Notes: a model not told the origin generated them from the letters alone. A stretch of DNA of 64,000 nucleotides from Gynurincola endophyticus (GCF_003991195.1 NZ_RCWL01000009.1:178618-242617); one strand, 5' to 3'; shown: positions 36,227-46,224, counted from the stretch's first letter. Made by a program: numbers and translations.

Positions 36227-36445
36227 AGTATAATTTTTTTAGTTTTCGGAAAGATTCTTGCAATAATTTCGGTTCGGGTGGAGGTAATTTTTACTCACTC
36301 GCAGTGCGTATGCTAATTGCATCAAATGTTGCGCCGCCACAGTAAAACAATGAATATTGATTCATCTCAAGCTGAGGAGGTACAATTGATCAGAATACGA
36401 TTAAATTCTTAATAAGCGTTCTATTTCGCTAAAAATGAACTGATA

Positions 36446-36781
36446 ATGAACTACAATAACAAAACATTTAAACCGGTTACCAATACCGCTAACGGTGAAA
36501 CCTCAGGAGAAACAACCTTTCATTATAAGCAAACCGGTAATTTGTTAACCGCAGAATATTATGGTGGCAAAATTGTGTACGGGCATTTAATTGGACTCGT
36601 TGATGACGAGGGTAAAATCGATATGCGTTATCATCAGATTAATGACAAAGAAGAAATCATGACCGGTATCTGCCGCTCTGTACCAGAAATATTGCCCGAC
36701 GGAAAAATCAGGCTACATGAAAACTGGGTATGGACATCAGGTGATTTTTCAGAAGGCCAATCCATCATAGAAGAAATCTGA
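36446..36781 (+). CDS. small hypothetical beta-rich protein
   Basis: The protein has 111 residues, without signal peptide or membrane helix. It consists of alternating strands: TTFHYKQTGNLLTAEYYGGK, IVYGHLIGLVDDEGKIDMRY and KIRLHENWVWTSGDFSEGQS. Proteins of this pattern are sometimes labelled N-acetylglutamate synthase, but nothing here supports that activity. It lies 54 bp before alkB on the same strand and may be cotranscribed. Confidence 0.72.
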   Translation: MNYNNKTFKPVTNTANGETSGETTFHYKQTGNLLTAEYYGGKIVYGHLIGLVDDEGKIDMRYHQINDKEEIMTGICRSVPEILPDGKIRLHENWVWTSGDFSEGQSIIEEI

Positions 36782-36835
36782 TCAATATAACCCTACTGAA
36801 TTTTATTTTTAAATTGCAGTCATAGAAAATAAAAA

Positions 36836-37450
36836 ATGGATTTATTCACTCAGACCCCCGACGAAACACATAACTGGTTACCGAAAGACGGTATTGTTCA
36901 TTATTACGGCAAAATAATGCAGCGCTCAGCTGCGGATGCCTTGTTACACCGTTTGTTACATGATATTGAATGGAAGAATGATGAAGCCGTGATGTTTGGC
37001 AAACGAATTATTACCAAAAGGAAAGTAGCCTGGTATGGCGACAAAGGTTTTTCTTATACCTATTCTAATACCACAAAACATGCGCTTGCATGGACAGATG
37101 ATTTACGCCTGCTGAAATCGATTGCCGAAGCAAAAACCGGAGAAACATATAATTCCTGCCTGTTAAACCTTTATCATAACGGAGAAGAAGGCATGGCATG
37201 GCATAGCGACGGAGAAACTGCACTGAAAAAGAACGGAGCAATTGCTTCCATCAGCCTGGGTGCCGAAAGAAAATTTGCATTCAAACATAAAGCGACCGGT
37301 GAAAAAGTAGAATTGATTCTGGAACACGGTAGTTTATTAGTAATGAAAGGAAATACGCAAACACATTGGTTACATAGATTACCTCCTACCAAAAAAAATC
37401 ACAAAGAACGTGTAAACCTCACTTTCAGAACGATAGTTGAAACAAGTTAA
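36836..37450 (+). CDS. alkB: AlkB-like Fe(II)/2-oxoglutarate-dependent DNA dioxygenase
   Basis: The protein has 204 residues. The iron triad is His123-x-Asp125 in WHSDGE and His180 in WLHRLPP. The 2-oxoglutarate and substrate arginines are Arg192 and Arg198 in RVNLTFR. The lid region NSCLLNLYHNGEEGMAWHSD matches the ALKBH2/AlkB branch. It oxidatively removes methyl groups from 1-methyladenine and 3-methylcytosine. Like the Ogt protein at 16973 it repairs alkylation damage, though the genes are far apart. The LPPTKKNHKERVN segment fits the ALKBH2-like bacterial subgroup. Confidence 0.93.
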   Translation: MDLFTQTPDETHNWLPKDGIVHYYGKIMQRSAADALLHRLLHDIEWKNDEAVMFGKRIITKRKVAWYGDKGFSYTYSNTTKHALAWTDDLRLLKSIAEAKTGETYNSCLLNLYHNGEEGMAWHSDGETALKKNGAIASISLGAERKFAFKHKATGEKVELILEHGSLLVMKGNTQTHWLHRLPPTKKNHKERVNLTFRTIVETS

Positions 37451-37594
37451 AAAAGAACCGATCATCGACCGACGATAAAAAATACACCTTTAGTATAAGC
37501 ATTCAGGGCATTATCAATTGTCGGGTATAATCACCTCATTTTTGGAAATATCCGTTTTTTTTCTTATCTTTTAAGAAGGGGCTTTGTTTCCTTT

Positions 37595-37625
37595 AAAAAG
37601 AAAAGCGCACGAGTGTGCGCCTTCT
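37595..37625 (-). terminator. terminator of the RND efflux operon
   Basis: GCGCAC and GTGCGC pair around a GAGT loop (37605-37620). On the minus strand the stem is followed by TTTTCTTTTT. It lies 40 bp past the last efflux gene. The plus-strand side also has a T-rich tail, so it may act both ways. Confidence 0.8.
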
Positions 37626-37665
37626 TTCTTTACTGAGACAATAGAGACTAACACCAACTGCCATT

Positions 37666-39099
37666 CTATTCCCATCCTCCTCCTAAAGCACGGTAAATGT
37701 TTACCATTGCATTCATCTGTTGTAATTTTGTTTCTATCAGATCGAATTTTGACTCTAATGCATCTCTTTGTGTAAGTAGTACTTCCATATAGTCAGCTCT
37801 CGCAGAGGCAAATAAATTACCGGAAATGGTAATTGATTGTGTCAGGGCTTCTACCTGACGGGATTTAAATCCATAGCTTTTTTCGAGATTATTTATTTTA
37901 CTCATCTGATTAACTACTTCCAGATAAGCGTTTAGTAAAGTACGTTCATACTCATATACTGCCTGTATTTGTTTTGCGTTGGCATTATAGTAATCTGCTT
38001 TAATGGCATTTCTGTTAATTAAGGGAGCAGTAATATCTCCGGCCAGTGAATACAGCAACGATTCAGGTGTTTTGAAAAAATGTGCCGGGTTGAATGCCTG
38101 ATAACCGATAGCCGCAGAAATACCTAAGGAAGGATAAAACCTTGCTTTAGCCACTTTAACATCCAGCTTAGCTGCCATCAATGATTGTTCAGCCTGTCTG
38201 ATATCTGGTCTTTTATCTAATAGTTGAGCAGGAATACCAGCATAAATAATCTGTGGAACAGAATGTTCAAAATCCTGATGCTGACGTGGAATCGGCTGTG
38301 GGTACCGGGCCAGTAAAAAGTTGATTTTATTTTCAGTTTCTACAATCTGTTGTTGAATATTATATTGAATACTTTGTGTATTCAATACTTCTGCTTCAAA
38401 TCTTTTCACTGCGAGTTCGGTAACCTTTGCGGATTCTTTCTGCACACGAACAATTTTCAAAGCATTATTCTGAATATCGATATTCTTTTGAACAATTTCA
38501 AGTTGATTATCCAGTGCCAGCAACTCATAGTATGCGTTGGCTATTTCGGCTATAAGATTCGTGATTACGAAATTTTTACCTTCGATCGTAGCCAGGTACC
38601 TGTTAACGGACGCCTTTTTCGCATTCCGTAGTTTTTTCCAGATATCTATTTCCCAGTTTGCATAAGCTCCTATTAACATATCGCCTAACGGCTCAGGTGT
38701 TTCTTTGCCGGGTTTTATATCAATATTAGCTTCACTCGCACCACGACTGGTATATCTTGCTGCTTTATCAACTCCACCGCCGGCTTTGAGCCCGACAAAT
38801 GGCAGGTACTCTCCTTTTCTGATACTGATTTCATTGCGGGCAATATCAATTTCCTGCAATACAATATTTAGTTCCTGATTATTCTTTAAAGCTGTATCAA
38901 TTAAATTGTTCAGATAACTGTCATTGAAATATTCCTTCCAGTTAAGCTGAGCACTATTGGTAGTGTCATACGAGTAAGAATAACCCGCAGGTATTTTTTT
39001 ATTCTCATTTTTTTCAGTGATAGCCGGTATTTTACAAGCAGTCAACACTAGAAAAACACTAAGAATACTTACAGATTGAATTTGATTTTTTTTAAGCAT
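37666..39099 (-). CDS. RND efflux outer membrane lipoprotein (OprM/NodT family)
   Basis: The protein has 477 residues, with a lipoprotein signal ending in LVLTACKIP. Two repeated outer-membrane-efflux (OEP) domains are visible, each with helical hairpins: IDTALKNNQELNIVLQEIDI and KRFEAEVLNTQSIQYNIQQQ in the first, DIRQAEQSLMAAKLDVKVAK in the second. DIRQAE is the diagnostic motif of this family. It forms the trimeric exit duct of the pump. Its start overlaps the end of the permease gene by 8 bp, so translation is coupled. Confidence 0.93.
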   Translation of the reverse strand: MLKKNQIQSVSILSVFLVLTACKIPAITEKNENKKIPAGYSYSYDTTNSAQLNWKEYFNDSYLNNLIDTALKNNQELNIVLQEIDIARNEISIRKGEYLPFVGLKAGGGVDKAARYTSRGASEANIDIKPGKETPEPLGDMLIGAYANWEIDIWKKLRNAKKASVNRYLATIEGKNFVITNLIAEIANAYYELLALDNQLEIVQKNIDIQNNALKIVRVQKESAKVTELAVKRFEAEVLNTQSIQYNIQQQIVETENKINFLLARYPQPIPRQHQDFEHSVPQIIYAGIPAQLLDKRPDIRQAEQSLMAAKLDVKVAKARFYPSLGISAAIGYQAFNPAHFFKTPESLLYSLAGDITAPLINRNAIKADYYNANAKQIQAVYEYERTLLNAYLEVVNQMSKINNLEKSYGFKSRQVEALTQSITISGNLFASARADYMEVLLTQRDALESKFDLIETKLQQMNAMVNIYRALGGGWE

Positions 39100-42000
39100 G
39101 GTGATCGATTTCTTCTGTTAATGGACTTTCATCTTCATCTCTGATGAGTTTACGGTTATCTGCCAGTTTTGCGAAAATGTAATACAGTCCGGGTACAATA
39201 ATTACTCCGAACACAGTTCCGAACAGCATTCCTCCGGCTGCAGAGGCACCAATGGTCTGGTTACCGATTGCACCAGGGCCATGCGCAAATACAAGTGGAA
39301 TCAACCCTGCAATAAAGGCGAATGAAGTCATCAGAATCGGGCGGAAACGAACTTTCGCTCCCTCAATCGCTGCTTCATAAATAGAAAATCCCTGCTGGTG
39401 TTTTTGTACTGCAAACTCAACGATCAATACTGCATTCTTTCCTAATAAACCTACCAGCATTACCAGTCCCACCTGCGCATAGATATCATTAGCCAGTCCC
39501 ATACTTTTCAATAAAAGGAATGAGCCGAATACACCCACCGGCAGAGAGCAGATAACCGATAACGGAATAATAAAGCTTTCATATTGAGCAGCCAATACGA
39601 GGTACACAAAGCCTAATACTACCAGAAAGATGTATAAAGACTCATTACCTCTTCCTACTTCATCTTTAGAAAGTCCTTCCCAATCAATAGCATACCCTCT
39701 GGGTAATACTTTAGCAGCTTCTTCTTCGATCGCTTTAATAGCTTCTCCGCTGCTATAGCCTGATGCAGGTTCTCCTCTGATGGCAGATGAGTTATACATG
39801 TTATAACGTGTAATTTCATTCAGGCCCTGTGATTTTTTTATTTTCATAAAAGCTGAATAAGGAACCATTTCATCATGGTTACTTTTTACATATAACTGCA
39901 TCAGATCATCCGGAAGTTTTCTGTATTCCGGAGCTGCCTGTACGAATACTTTATAGAAATTTCCGAAACGGATAAATCCTTGTTCATATGAACTACCGAT
40001 GAGAATAGAGAGGTTATCCATTGCTTTTCCGATTGATACACCTTTCTGCATGGCGGCTTTGTTATCGATTTCCAGTTCATACTGAGGATAATTGGCACTG
40101 AAGAAAGTAAACAAGCCTTTCAACTCTTTACGTTTTTCGAGTGCAGCCATGAATTCATCGTTAATCTGCTCCAGATCTTTATAATTATCACTATTGGTTT
40201 TGTCGAGCAGGCGTAATGCAAAACCTCCGGCAGCACCATAACCCGGTACGGCAGGTGGCCCGAAGAACTCGATCGTTGCGCCGGGAATTTCTTTAGCTTT
40301 TTCTTCCAGTTCTTCGATAATTTCATTTACCGAATGTTTACGTGCAGACCAGTCTTTCAGATTAATCAAACAGGTACCGGCATTAGATCCACGTCCTTCC
40401 GTGAGTACCTCATATCCTGCTAATGCCGACACTGATTGAATACCGTCGACCTGTTCAGCTACTTCCTGCAATTGTTTGGCGATATCATTGGTTCTTTCGA
40501 GTGTAGAACCCGGAGGTGTTTGAATGATGGCGTAAATCATTCCCTGGTCTTCATTAGGAATAAACCCGGAAGGCAACATTCTGCCAACACCCAGGATACC
40601 AACACCGAATATCAATAAGACTGCGAACGTAACTACGCGTCTGTTAACAATATGCTTTAAAAGGCCTACATATCGGCCGGTGAGTTTTTCGAAGAGTTGG
40701 TTAAACTGATCCATGAAACGGGTCATGAATGTTTTTCTTCGAGGTTTTCCATGTGTATTCTTTAAAATCATAGCACACAAAACCGGTGTTAGTGTTAATG
40801 CAACAATTCCTGAAATTACAATAGAGCAGGCCATTGTAATAGCAAACTGTCTGTAAAAAATACCTACCGGCCCCGTCATAAATGCTACCGGCACAAACAC
40901 AGCAGTCATCAATAAAGTAATAGCGATAACAGCACCACTGATTTCATGTAAAACTTTTTTCACTGCCCGGTAAGGTGATATGTGTTCTTCTTCCATTTTG
41001 GCGTGCACGGCCTCCACCACCACAATGGCATCATCCACAACCACACCAATTGCCAACACTAATGCAAACAGCGTTATGAGGTTAATGGTAAGGCCGAAAA
41101 ACTGCATGAATATAAAAGCACCGATCAATGATACCGGAACAGCAAGGGTGGGTATTAATGTAGAGCGCCAGTCTCCTAAAAACAGAAATACTACTAATGC
41201 TACCAGAATAAACGCTTCACCGAGGGTATGTACGACTTTATCGATTGAAGCATTTAAGAAGCTGGATACATCGTAACTGATTTCATAGTCCATTCCGGGC
41301 GGAAAGGAGGTTGCTTTAATTTCATCGAGCTTTGCTTTTACGCTTTTGATCACATCACTGGCATTACTGCCGTAGTTTTGCTTCAGAACAATTGCTGCAG
41401 AAGGATATCCGTTTAAGTTAGAATAGATATCATAAAATTCACTTCCCAGTTCTACATCAGCTATATCTTTCAGGTGTAATACCTCACCGTTTGCATTGGC
41501 ACGGATAATGACATTCTGGTATTGTTCAGGTTCATTGAATCGCCCCTGATAAGTTAATACATATTCAAGTGCGGCTGAACGTTTACCGTCGCTTCTGCCT
41601 ATTCTACCTGGAGACCCGATAATACTTTGAGTACTTAATGCTTCCATCACTTCATCGGTAGAAACATTATAGGCTCGCATACGATCGGGTTTCAACCATA
41701 CGCGCATGGCATATTGCCGGCTACCGAGAATGGTGGCTTGTCCGACCCCACTGATCCTCTGTACTTCCCGTAATATATTAACATCTGCAAAGTTGAACAG
41801 GAACTTTTCGTTAGCGTTAGGGTCTTTACTGTATACGTTTACATACATCAGCATGTTAGGCTGAACGATATTAACAATCAAACCTTCACGTTGTACCAAC
41901 TCGGGAAGCCGGTTGGTAACCTGTTCAATTCTGTTTTTTACGTTAACAACAGCCTGATTCGGATCTACACCGATATCAAAAACTACCTGGATATTTGCTT

Positions 42001-42259
42001 CACCGGCACTGGTAGCGTCAGAAGTCATATAACGCATCCCGGGTACTCCGTTAATTGATTTTTCTAATGGGATCAATACCGATTGTACCAATACGTCTGC
42101 GCTGGCGCCCGGATAAGCGATACTGACCATTACACGTGGCGGAGCGATAGAAGGAAACTGTGAAATAGGCAATGTATTAATTGCCAGCAGGCCCATGAAA
42201 ATAATGACAAGTGATATCACTATTGCAAAGACCGGTCTTTTGATAAATAGATTAAACAT
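39092..42259 (-). CDS. RND multidrug efflux permease (AcrB/MexB family, HAE1)
   Basis: The protein has 1055 residues with twelve expected transmembrane helices. The N-terminus MFNLFIKRPVFAIVISLVII and the DN-type segment GLPVSQFPSIAPP-like (here LPISQFPSIAPP) are typical of the HAE1 group. The proton-relay Asp pair is seen in GVVVDDAIVVVEAVHAKMEE. The porter domains carry GVPGMRYMTSDAT and FIPNEDQGMIYAIIQTPPGS. It exports hydrophobic drugs, detergents or bile-like compounds. It lies between the adaptor (27 bp upstream) and the outer membrane gene (overlapping downstream). The substrate range cannot be read from sequence. Confidence 0.95.
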   Translation of the reverse strand: MFNLFIKRPVFAIVISLVIIFMGLLAINTLPISQFPSIAPPRVMVSIAYPGASADVLVQSVLIPLEKSINGVPGMRYMTSDATSAGEANIQVVFDIGVDPNQAVVNVKNRIEQVTNRLPELVQREGLIVNIVQPNMLMYVNVYSKDPNANEKFLFNFADVNILREVQRISGVGQATILGSRQYAMRVWLKPDRMRAYNVSTDEVMEALSTQSIIGSPGRIGRSDGKRSAALEYVLTYQGRFNEPEQYQNVIIRANANGEVLHLKDIADVELGSEFYDIYSNLNGYPSAAIVLKQNYGSNASDVIKSVKAKLDEIKATSFPPGMDYEISYDVSSFLNASIDKVVHTLGEAFILVALVVFLFLGDWRSTLIPTLAVPVSLIGAFIFMQFFGLTINLITLFALVLAIGVVVDDAIVVVEAVHAKMEEEHISPYRAVKKVLHEISGAVIAITLLMTAVFVPVAFMTGPVGIFYRQFAITMACSIVISGIVALTLTPVLCAMILKNTHGKPRRKTFMTRFMDQFNQLFEKLTGRYVGLLKHIVNRRVVTFAVLLIFGVGILGVGRMLPSGFIPNEDQGMIYAIIQTPPGSTLERTNDIAKQLQEVAEQVDGIQSVSALAGYEVLTEGRGSNAGTCLINLKDWSARKHSVNEIIEELEEKAKEIPGATIEFFGPPAVPGYGAAGGFALRLLDKTNSDNYKDLEQINDEFMAALEKRKELKGLFTFFSANYPQYELEIDNKAAMQKGVSIGKAMDNLSILIGSSYEQGFIRFGNFYKVFVQAAPEYRKLPDDLMQLYVKSNHDEMVPYSAFMKIKKSQGLNEITRYNMYNSSAIRGEPASGYSSGEAIKAIEEEAAKVLPRGYAIDWEGLSKDEVGRGNESLYIFLVVLGFVYLVLAAQYESFIIPLSVICSLPVGVFGSFLLLKSMGLANDIYAQVGLVMLVGLLGKNAVLIVEFAVQKHQQGFSIYEAAIEGAKVRFRPILMTSFAFIAGLIPLVFAHGPGAIGNQTIGASAAGGMLFGTVFGVIIVPGLYYIFAKLADNRKLIRDEDESPLTEEIDHHA

Positions 42260-42286
42260 CTTTTTGCTTTTAGTTGATATACTGTA

Positions 42287-43372
42287 TTATTCTGTAGGAA
42301 GTTTTAAATGAGCCATTACAGCAGCGGGGTCTTCATAACGGAAGGTTACTTTATCATTGTCTTTCACTTTACGCAAACCTTCCAGTAAGATTTTATCATC
42401 CGCTTCAATACCTTCATTGATGATGTATAAATCAGGCATTTCCGCACCGATTTTGATTTGTTTGAGATGTACGATATTATCCTTATCTACTACATATACG
42501 TATTTTCTATCCAACATTTCAAAAGTTGCTTTTTGAGGTATAATCAAAGCATCTTTGAAAGGTTCTGTCATTTTTATATTGCCGGTTTCACCATGACGAA
42601 GCAGTCCTTTGGGATTAGGAAATGTTGCCCTGAAAGCGATATTACCGGTTTCGTTGTTGAAGTCAGCTTCGATAGTTTCAACAAGTCCGGGATAATCAAA
42701 GAGCTTGTTGTTTGCCATCAACAGATTTACTTTGATCGGCTCGTTTGCTTTTTGTGCAGTGCTATAATCGAGATATTCGGCTTCGGAAACGTTATAATAA
42801 ACCCACATTTTACTATTATCAGATAAACTGCTGAGCAATTCACCTTCATCTACCAGGCTACCCGGACGAACTAAAAATCTATCGATGATACCATCAAAAG
42901 GTGCCCTGATTTCGGTAAAAGCCAAATGAGTACCTGCTAATAATAATTCGGCTTTGGCTTTGTCTAGTTTTGCCTTCGCCATTGCCAGTTCATTAGGAGC
43001 CACAATATTACTATCAGCAAGTTTTTTCGTATTCTGGTATTCGATTTCTGTAAAGTTTACTTCTGCCTGTGCTTTTTGAAATTCAGCTTCATAGAGCATT
43101 GGCATAATCTGAAAGAGTAATTGTCCTTTGCGAACAAACTGTCCCTCGTCAACATAAATTTTTTGCAAATAACCTTTTGCCTGTGCCCGCAACTCAATGT
43201 GATGAACAGAGCGGATCTGACAAACATAATCTTTGGTAATGGAAGTGTCTTTTTTCAGAGGACTGGTTACAAGAAACTGAGTTTCTTCAGTTTTTTCTTC
43301 GTGTTCTGAATTGCAACTTGAATAACAAACAAGGGCACACCCGCCCATGATGAGCATGAAAAATTTCTTCAT
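42287..43372 (-). CDS. RND efflux periplasmic adaptor subunit (MFP, AcrA-like)
   Basis: The start at 43372 gives 361 residues and a good lipoprotein signal (MKKFFMLIMGGCALVCYSSC); the frame is open to 43435 but begins with unlike residues. A hairpin domain (QKAQAEVNFTEIEYQNTKKL), a lipoyl/barrel-sandwich part (VDEGQFVRKGQLLFQIMP and IRAPFDGIIDRFLVRPGSLV) and a beta-barrel domain are clear. It links the permease to the outer membrane duct. It is the first gene of the three-gene pump operon. No local regulator is adjacent; a small signal-peptide protein lies 172 bp upstream. Confidence 0.93.
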   Translation of the reverse strand: MKKFFMLIMGGCALVCYSSCNSEHEEKTEETQFLVTSPLKKDTSITKDYVCQIRSVHHIELRAQAKGYLQKIYVDEGQFVRKGQLLFQIMPMLYEAEFQKAQAEVNFTEIEYQNTKKLADSNIVAPNELAMAKAKLDKAKAELLLAGTHLAFTEIRAPFDGIIDRFLVRPGSLVDEGELLSSLSDNSKMWVYYNVSEAEYLDYSTAQKANEPIKVNLLMANNKLFDYPGLVETIEADFNNETGNIAFRATFPNPKGLLRHGETGNIKMTEPFKDALIIPQKATFEMLDRKYVYVVDKDNIVHLKQIKIGAEMPDLYIINEGIEADDKILLEGLRKVKDNDKVTFRYEDPAAVMAHLKLPTE

Positions 43373-43544
43373 AAAAAAATTTGCTTTTAAAGCAATCGGC
43401 TTTTGGAAAATTATTTTAAGGTAGGTATAACACAATAGCAGTATTCATAGTCTTGAAACAAGACGAATGAGTACTCAATCGTGAAAAATCGTAGTATATG
43501 GCAAGCCGCAAGAAGAAAGCATATGTTGATATGCCGGAAGAAAA

Positions 43545-43973
43545 TCAAATTCTGAATACGCAGAACCTGAGATAAGAGTGGGATAAATAATAAGCTAAAT
43601 AATTACAAACAGGGAGACTATAGTCGGTATGATAAGGAGTATCTTCTAAAGGAGCAAAATAAACATCGATGAAGTAATTTGAGGAGGATGTTTTTTTCTT
43701 AAAGTTGAGATATTTAATTTTCTCATCTTTATTGTCAACTCCTATAGCGAGTATCCGGTTACTATCGTGAGTTGTGTTAGAAGAAACAAATTGAGCAGGA
43801 ATGATAGTAGATTCGGCTGAAGCAAAAAGAGAGGATTTTATTTTTGACTGACAGGTAATATTTTGCACATGTTCAGCACTGATATTATATGCATTGGCAT
43901 ATAATTGCTGACTGAAACCAGCCAAAAAGTAAACGCTCAGTAATAAAACTGTTCTAAGTAGCCATTTAATCAT
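43545..43973 (-). CDS. small hypothetical exported protein upstream of efflux operon
   Basis: The protein has 142 residues. A signal peptide (MIKWLLRTVLLLSVYFLAGF, likely cut after YANA near 28) is followed by a polar chain with no recognised domain. It lies on the same strand 172 bp before the pump adaptor. Two features favour a real gene: a clean signal peptide and a gap otherwise unfilled. I do not know its function; its unusual late Cys residues (CNYLAYY, FCVFRI) could form a disulphide. Confidence 0.55.
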   Translation of the reverse strand: MIKWLLRTVLLLSVYFLAGFSQQLYANAYNISAEHVQNITCQSKIKSSLFASAESTIIPAQFVSSNTTHDSNRILAIGVDNKDEKIKYLNFKKKTSSSNYFIDVYFAPLEDTPYHTDYSLPVCNYLAYYLSHSYLRFCVFRI

Positions 43974-44142
43974 TCTACATCAAACGTACACAAACCTTCG
44001 TTTACGAACTTCTGAGGTGTAGTTAAAAAAATGTTAAATGGGTTAATGCGTTACCGGAATGTTATTTATAAAAAATTATCATTTTTAAACTCAATTAAAG
44101 CTAACAGACAGTTTCTGAATATTTAAACAGATTAAATAATAA

Positions 44143-44550
44143 ATGGAATACCTATCCACCGGACTTTTTTTTGGAAACACGAATCATTTAATAAATCTGA
44201 ACGGTTTAATCCTTACCGATACTGAATACACACACGGATATGTTGATTGGCATTATCGTGAATTGTGCTATTTTACTTTTATACAGGAAGGCCTGGTTTC
44301 AGAAGGCAATAGAAAATCTACCTATAACTGCACAGCCGGTTCATTATTGTTTCGTAACTGGCAGAATGCACATTATAATATTAAGCCTGCCGGTTATACC
44401 ATTGCTTATGAGTGTAGTTTTTCTGACCAAAGCCATTTTATACGTTGTTTTAAAGATGCTATGGTAATGACTCCGTTGGCTTATAAAAAAGAATCACATA
44501 AAAGCCATACCTATCATCCATTTGAATTACAGTTACGTAAATATATGTAG
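44143..44550 (+). pseudogene. internally deleted AraC family regulator
   Basis: The open frame has 135 residues. The first 85 match an AraC cupin sensor (DWHYRELCYFTFIQEGLVSE, then TAGSLLFRNWQNAHYNIKPA). The chain then jumps directly to the tail of the AraC HTH: IAYECSFSDQSHFIRCFKDA followed by MTPLAYKK. About 130-150 residues of the normal 280-300 are missing, including the first helix-turn-helix. The frame is kept, so the deletion is in frame. It may be inactive or, if expressed, a dominant sensor-only or half-site protein. No paralog copy is adjacent. Confidence 0.78.
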
Positions 44551-45204
44551 TACCGAATGCATGCAGGTCTATTTACAGATACTATGGGTGTTTTAACACT
44601 TAAGTATTGAACTGGGGTTTATCGGATTGCTCGTTAAATATCGCTCAGAGGGATTTATTGAGCAGAGCGGTTGATAAATAAAACAGTATAAAGGGTATCG
44701 ATAGGTAACATTATAAAGGTGGTTGGTGGAATTTAATGTTACGGGCAGTAGAAAAAGATCATTTATATTTTCTACTAAAGTATGATTTGCGCTGTTTGTC
44801 TTCATTGACACTCGGCTAACACATCGTAAACATATAGGAATCTAAATAATAGCAAACTATTCACTGCCGGAGCTTAATTACATTCTGTTGATTATTAGTT
44901 CATTTTTCTTGATATTCTCCAATCTTCCAGCGAAAATGCAGATCACTGGCATACTAACCAGGCATCATCAATAATTAAAATCTCATCCGTTAATAGAAAC
45001 AATACTTGCATACTTAAAAATTGTGATTGTAATTACTGCTACCACCTATAACAAGCCTTATACACACGCACAGGCCAATAGAATGATACGGGAACACCTT
45101 GCCAGCCATATTACCGTAACTGTAATCAATCATTTAGTTTTTACAAATATTCCGCTTTCTACGTACATTTATAATAATCAACAAGTGAATATTTATAGAA
45201 TCAT
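44551..45204 (+). other. intergenic region before the second AraC gene
   Basis: This 654-bp AT-rich gap holds no supported gene; small frames on both strands lack family resemblance. It probably carries the AraC promoter near its right end, but no confident promoter or operator was recognised. Confidence 0.5.
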
Positions 45205-46128
45205 ATGAATAACCGGAAAACAAAGTCATTGTATGACTTGTATCAATATTTAGAACTGCCTTTAGATGTGTTGCAGGCATCTAAAGGGTTTACCATTCAT
45301 AACCTGAAACACACCGGCTTCAAACTTCCCTACCAGTCCCCTTCTTTCAAACCTGATTATTTCTCCTTCTTATTTGTTAAAGACGGAAGCGGAAAATATG
45401 CCATTGATGATTACACTTTTGAAGTCAATCCAAACACAGTTTACTTTACAAATCCGAGTAATTACAGAACATTTAGCTGGAAAAAAATCACTGAAATATA
45501 TCTCATCACTTTTGATGAATCTTTTCTCAAAGAATATGTGCATAAAGACATTTTTACCCTCTTTCCATTTTTATTAACAGAAACGGTTGAGCCAAGAGTA
45601 GTTAGCGACGAGCAGTATAAAGAACTGGAAAACATTTATCTTCTTATTGAGGAAGAGTATAAGATGACAAACAATGACCAACACGTTATTATTGGCCATT
45701 TACTATCAGTCTTATTGTATAAAATAAGAAATACTTTCTTCTTAAATTATAATCCTATCAACGAAGGAAAAAGAAGTTCCCAGATCGTAAAAAAATTCAA
45801 GCAACTACTGGAGAAAAACTTCAGAGACTTACGTTCGGGTAAAACGGATACTTTGTTGAGAATTCATCATTATGCAGCTGATCAAAATCTGCATCCGACT
45901 TACTTAAGTAATGTTGTTAAAACCAAAACCGGCAAACCTATTTCTGTGTGGATTAGTGAAAAAACCATTACTGAATCAAAAAATCTTTTGAAAAATACGC
46001 TGACTCCGGTTAAGGAGATTGCTTTCCGCTTAGGTTTTGCCGAAACAGCCCATTTCAGTAATTATTTTAAGAAGCATACCCATATATCTCCTATTCAGTA
46101 TCGCAAACAAAAACTTAACAATACATAA
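45205..46128 (+). CDS. AraC family transcriptional regulator
   Basis: The protein has 307 residues. An N-terminal cupin-like half (SPSFKPDYFSFLFVKDGSGK, FEVNPNTVYFTNPSNY) is joined to a C-terminal AraC HTH at about 195-302, with LHPTYLSNVVKTKTGKPISV and the signature EIAFRLGFAETAHFSNYFKK and SPIQYRKQ. It is followed after 96 bp by an SDR gene whose promoter region carries a perfect palindrome. In Bacteroidota, AraC-SDR pairs are often regulator and target. Confidence 0.93.
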   Translation: MNNRKTKSLYDLYQYLELPLDVLQASKGFTIHNLKHTGFKLPYQSPSFKPDYFSFLFVKDGSGKYAIDDYTFEVNPNTVYFTNPSNYRTFSWKKITEIYLITFDESFLKEYVHKDIFTLFPFLLTETVEPRVVSDEQYKELENIYLLIEEEYKMTNNDQHVIIGHLLSVLLYKIRNTFFLNYNPINEGKRSSQIVKKFKQLLEKNFRDLRSGKTDTLLRIHHYAADQNLHPTYLSNVVKTKTGKPISVWISEKTITESKNLLKNTLTPVKEIAFRLGFAETAHFSNYFKKHTHISPIQYRKQKLNNT

Positions 46129-46172
46129 ACGTTAGTATGTGATTTTTACAACCATTGCTGTGAAATTCGCAA

Positions 46173-46188
46173 CATACAAATTTGTATG
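46173..46188. promoter_or_regulatory. 16-bp perfect palindrome upstream of SDR
   Basis: CATACAAA and TTTGTATG are perfect mirror arms, 36 bp before the SDR start. AraC sites are usually direct repeats, so another dimeric regulator may bind here; that is inference. Confidence 0.5.
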
Positions 46189-46194
46189 CTTTCT

Positions 46195-46202
46195 TAATTT
46201 TG
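46195..46202 (+). promoter_or_regulatory. candidate Bacteroidota -7 element of the SDR promoter
   Basis: TAATTTTG matches the TAnnTTTG -7 consensus of Bacteroidota promoters. It lies 22 bp before the SDR start codon. No TTTG-type -33 box is present at the normal 19-base spacing, as expected for an activated promoter. Confidence 0.4.
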
Positions 46203-46224
46203 AACTTACAAAAAACATCAAAGC

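Noticed and set aside
44593..44811. 72-codon minus-strand frame after the mini-AraC gene
   Set aside because: It shows no homology pattern, no usable signal and low-complexity composition.
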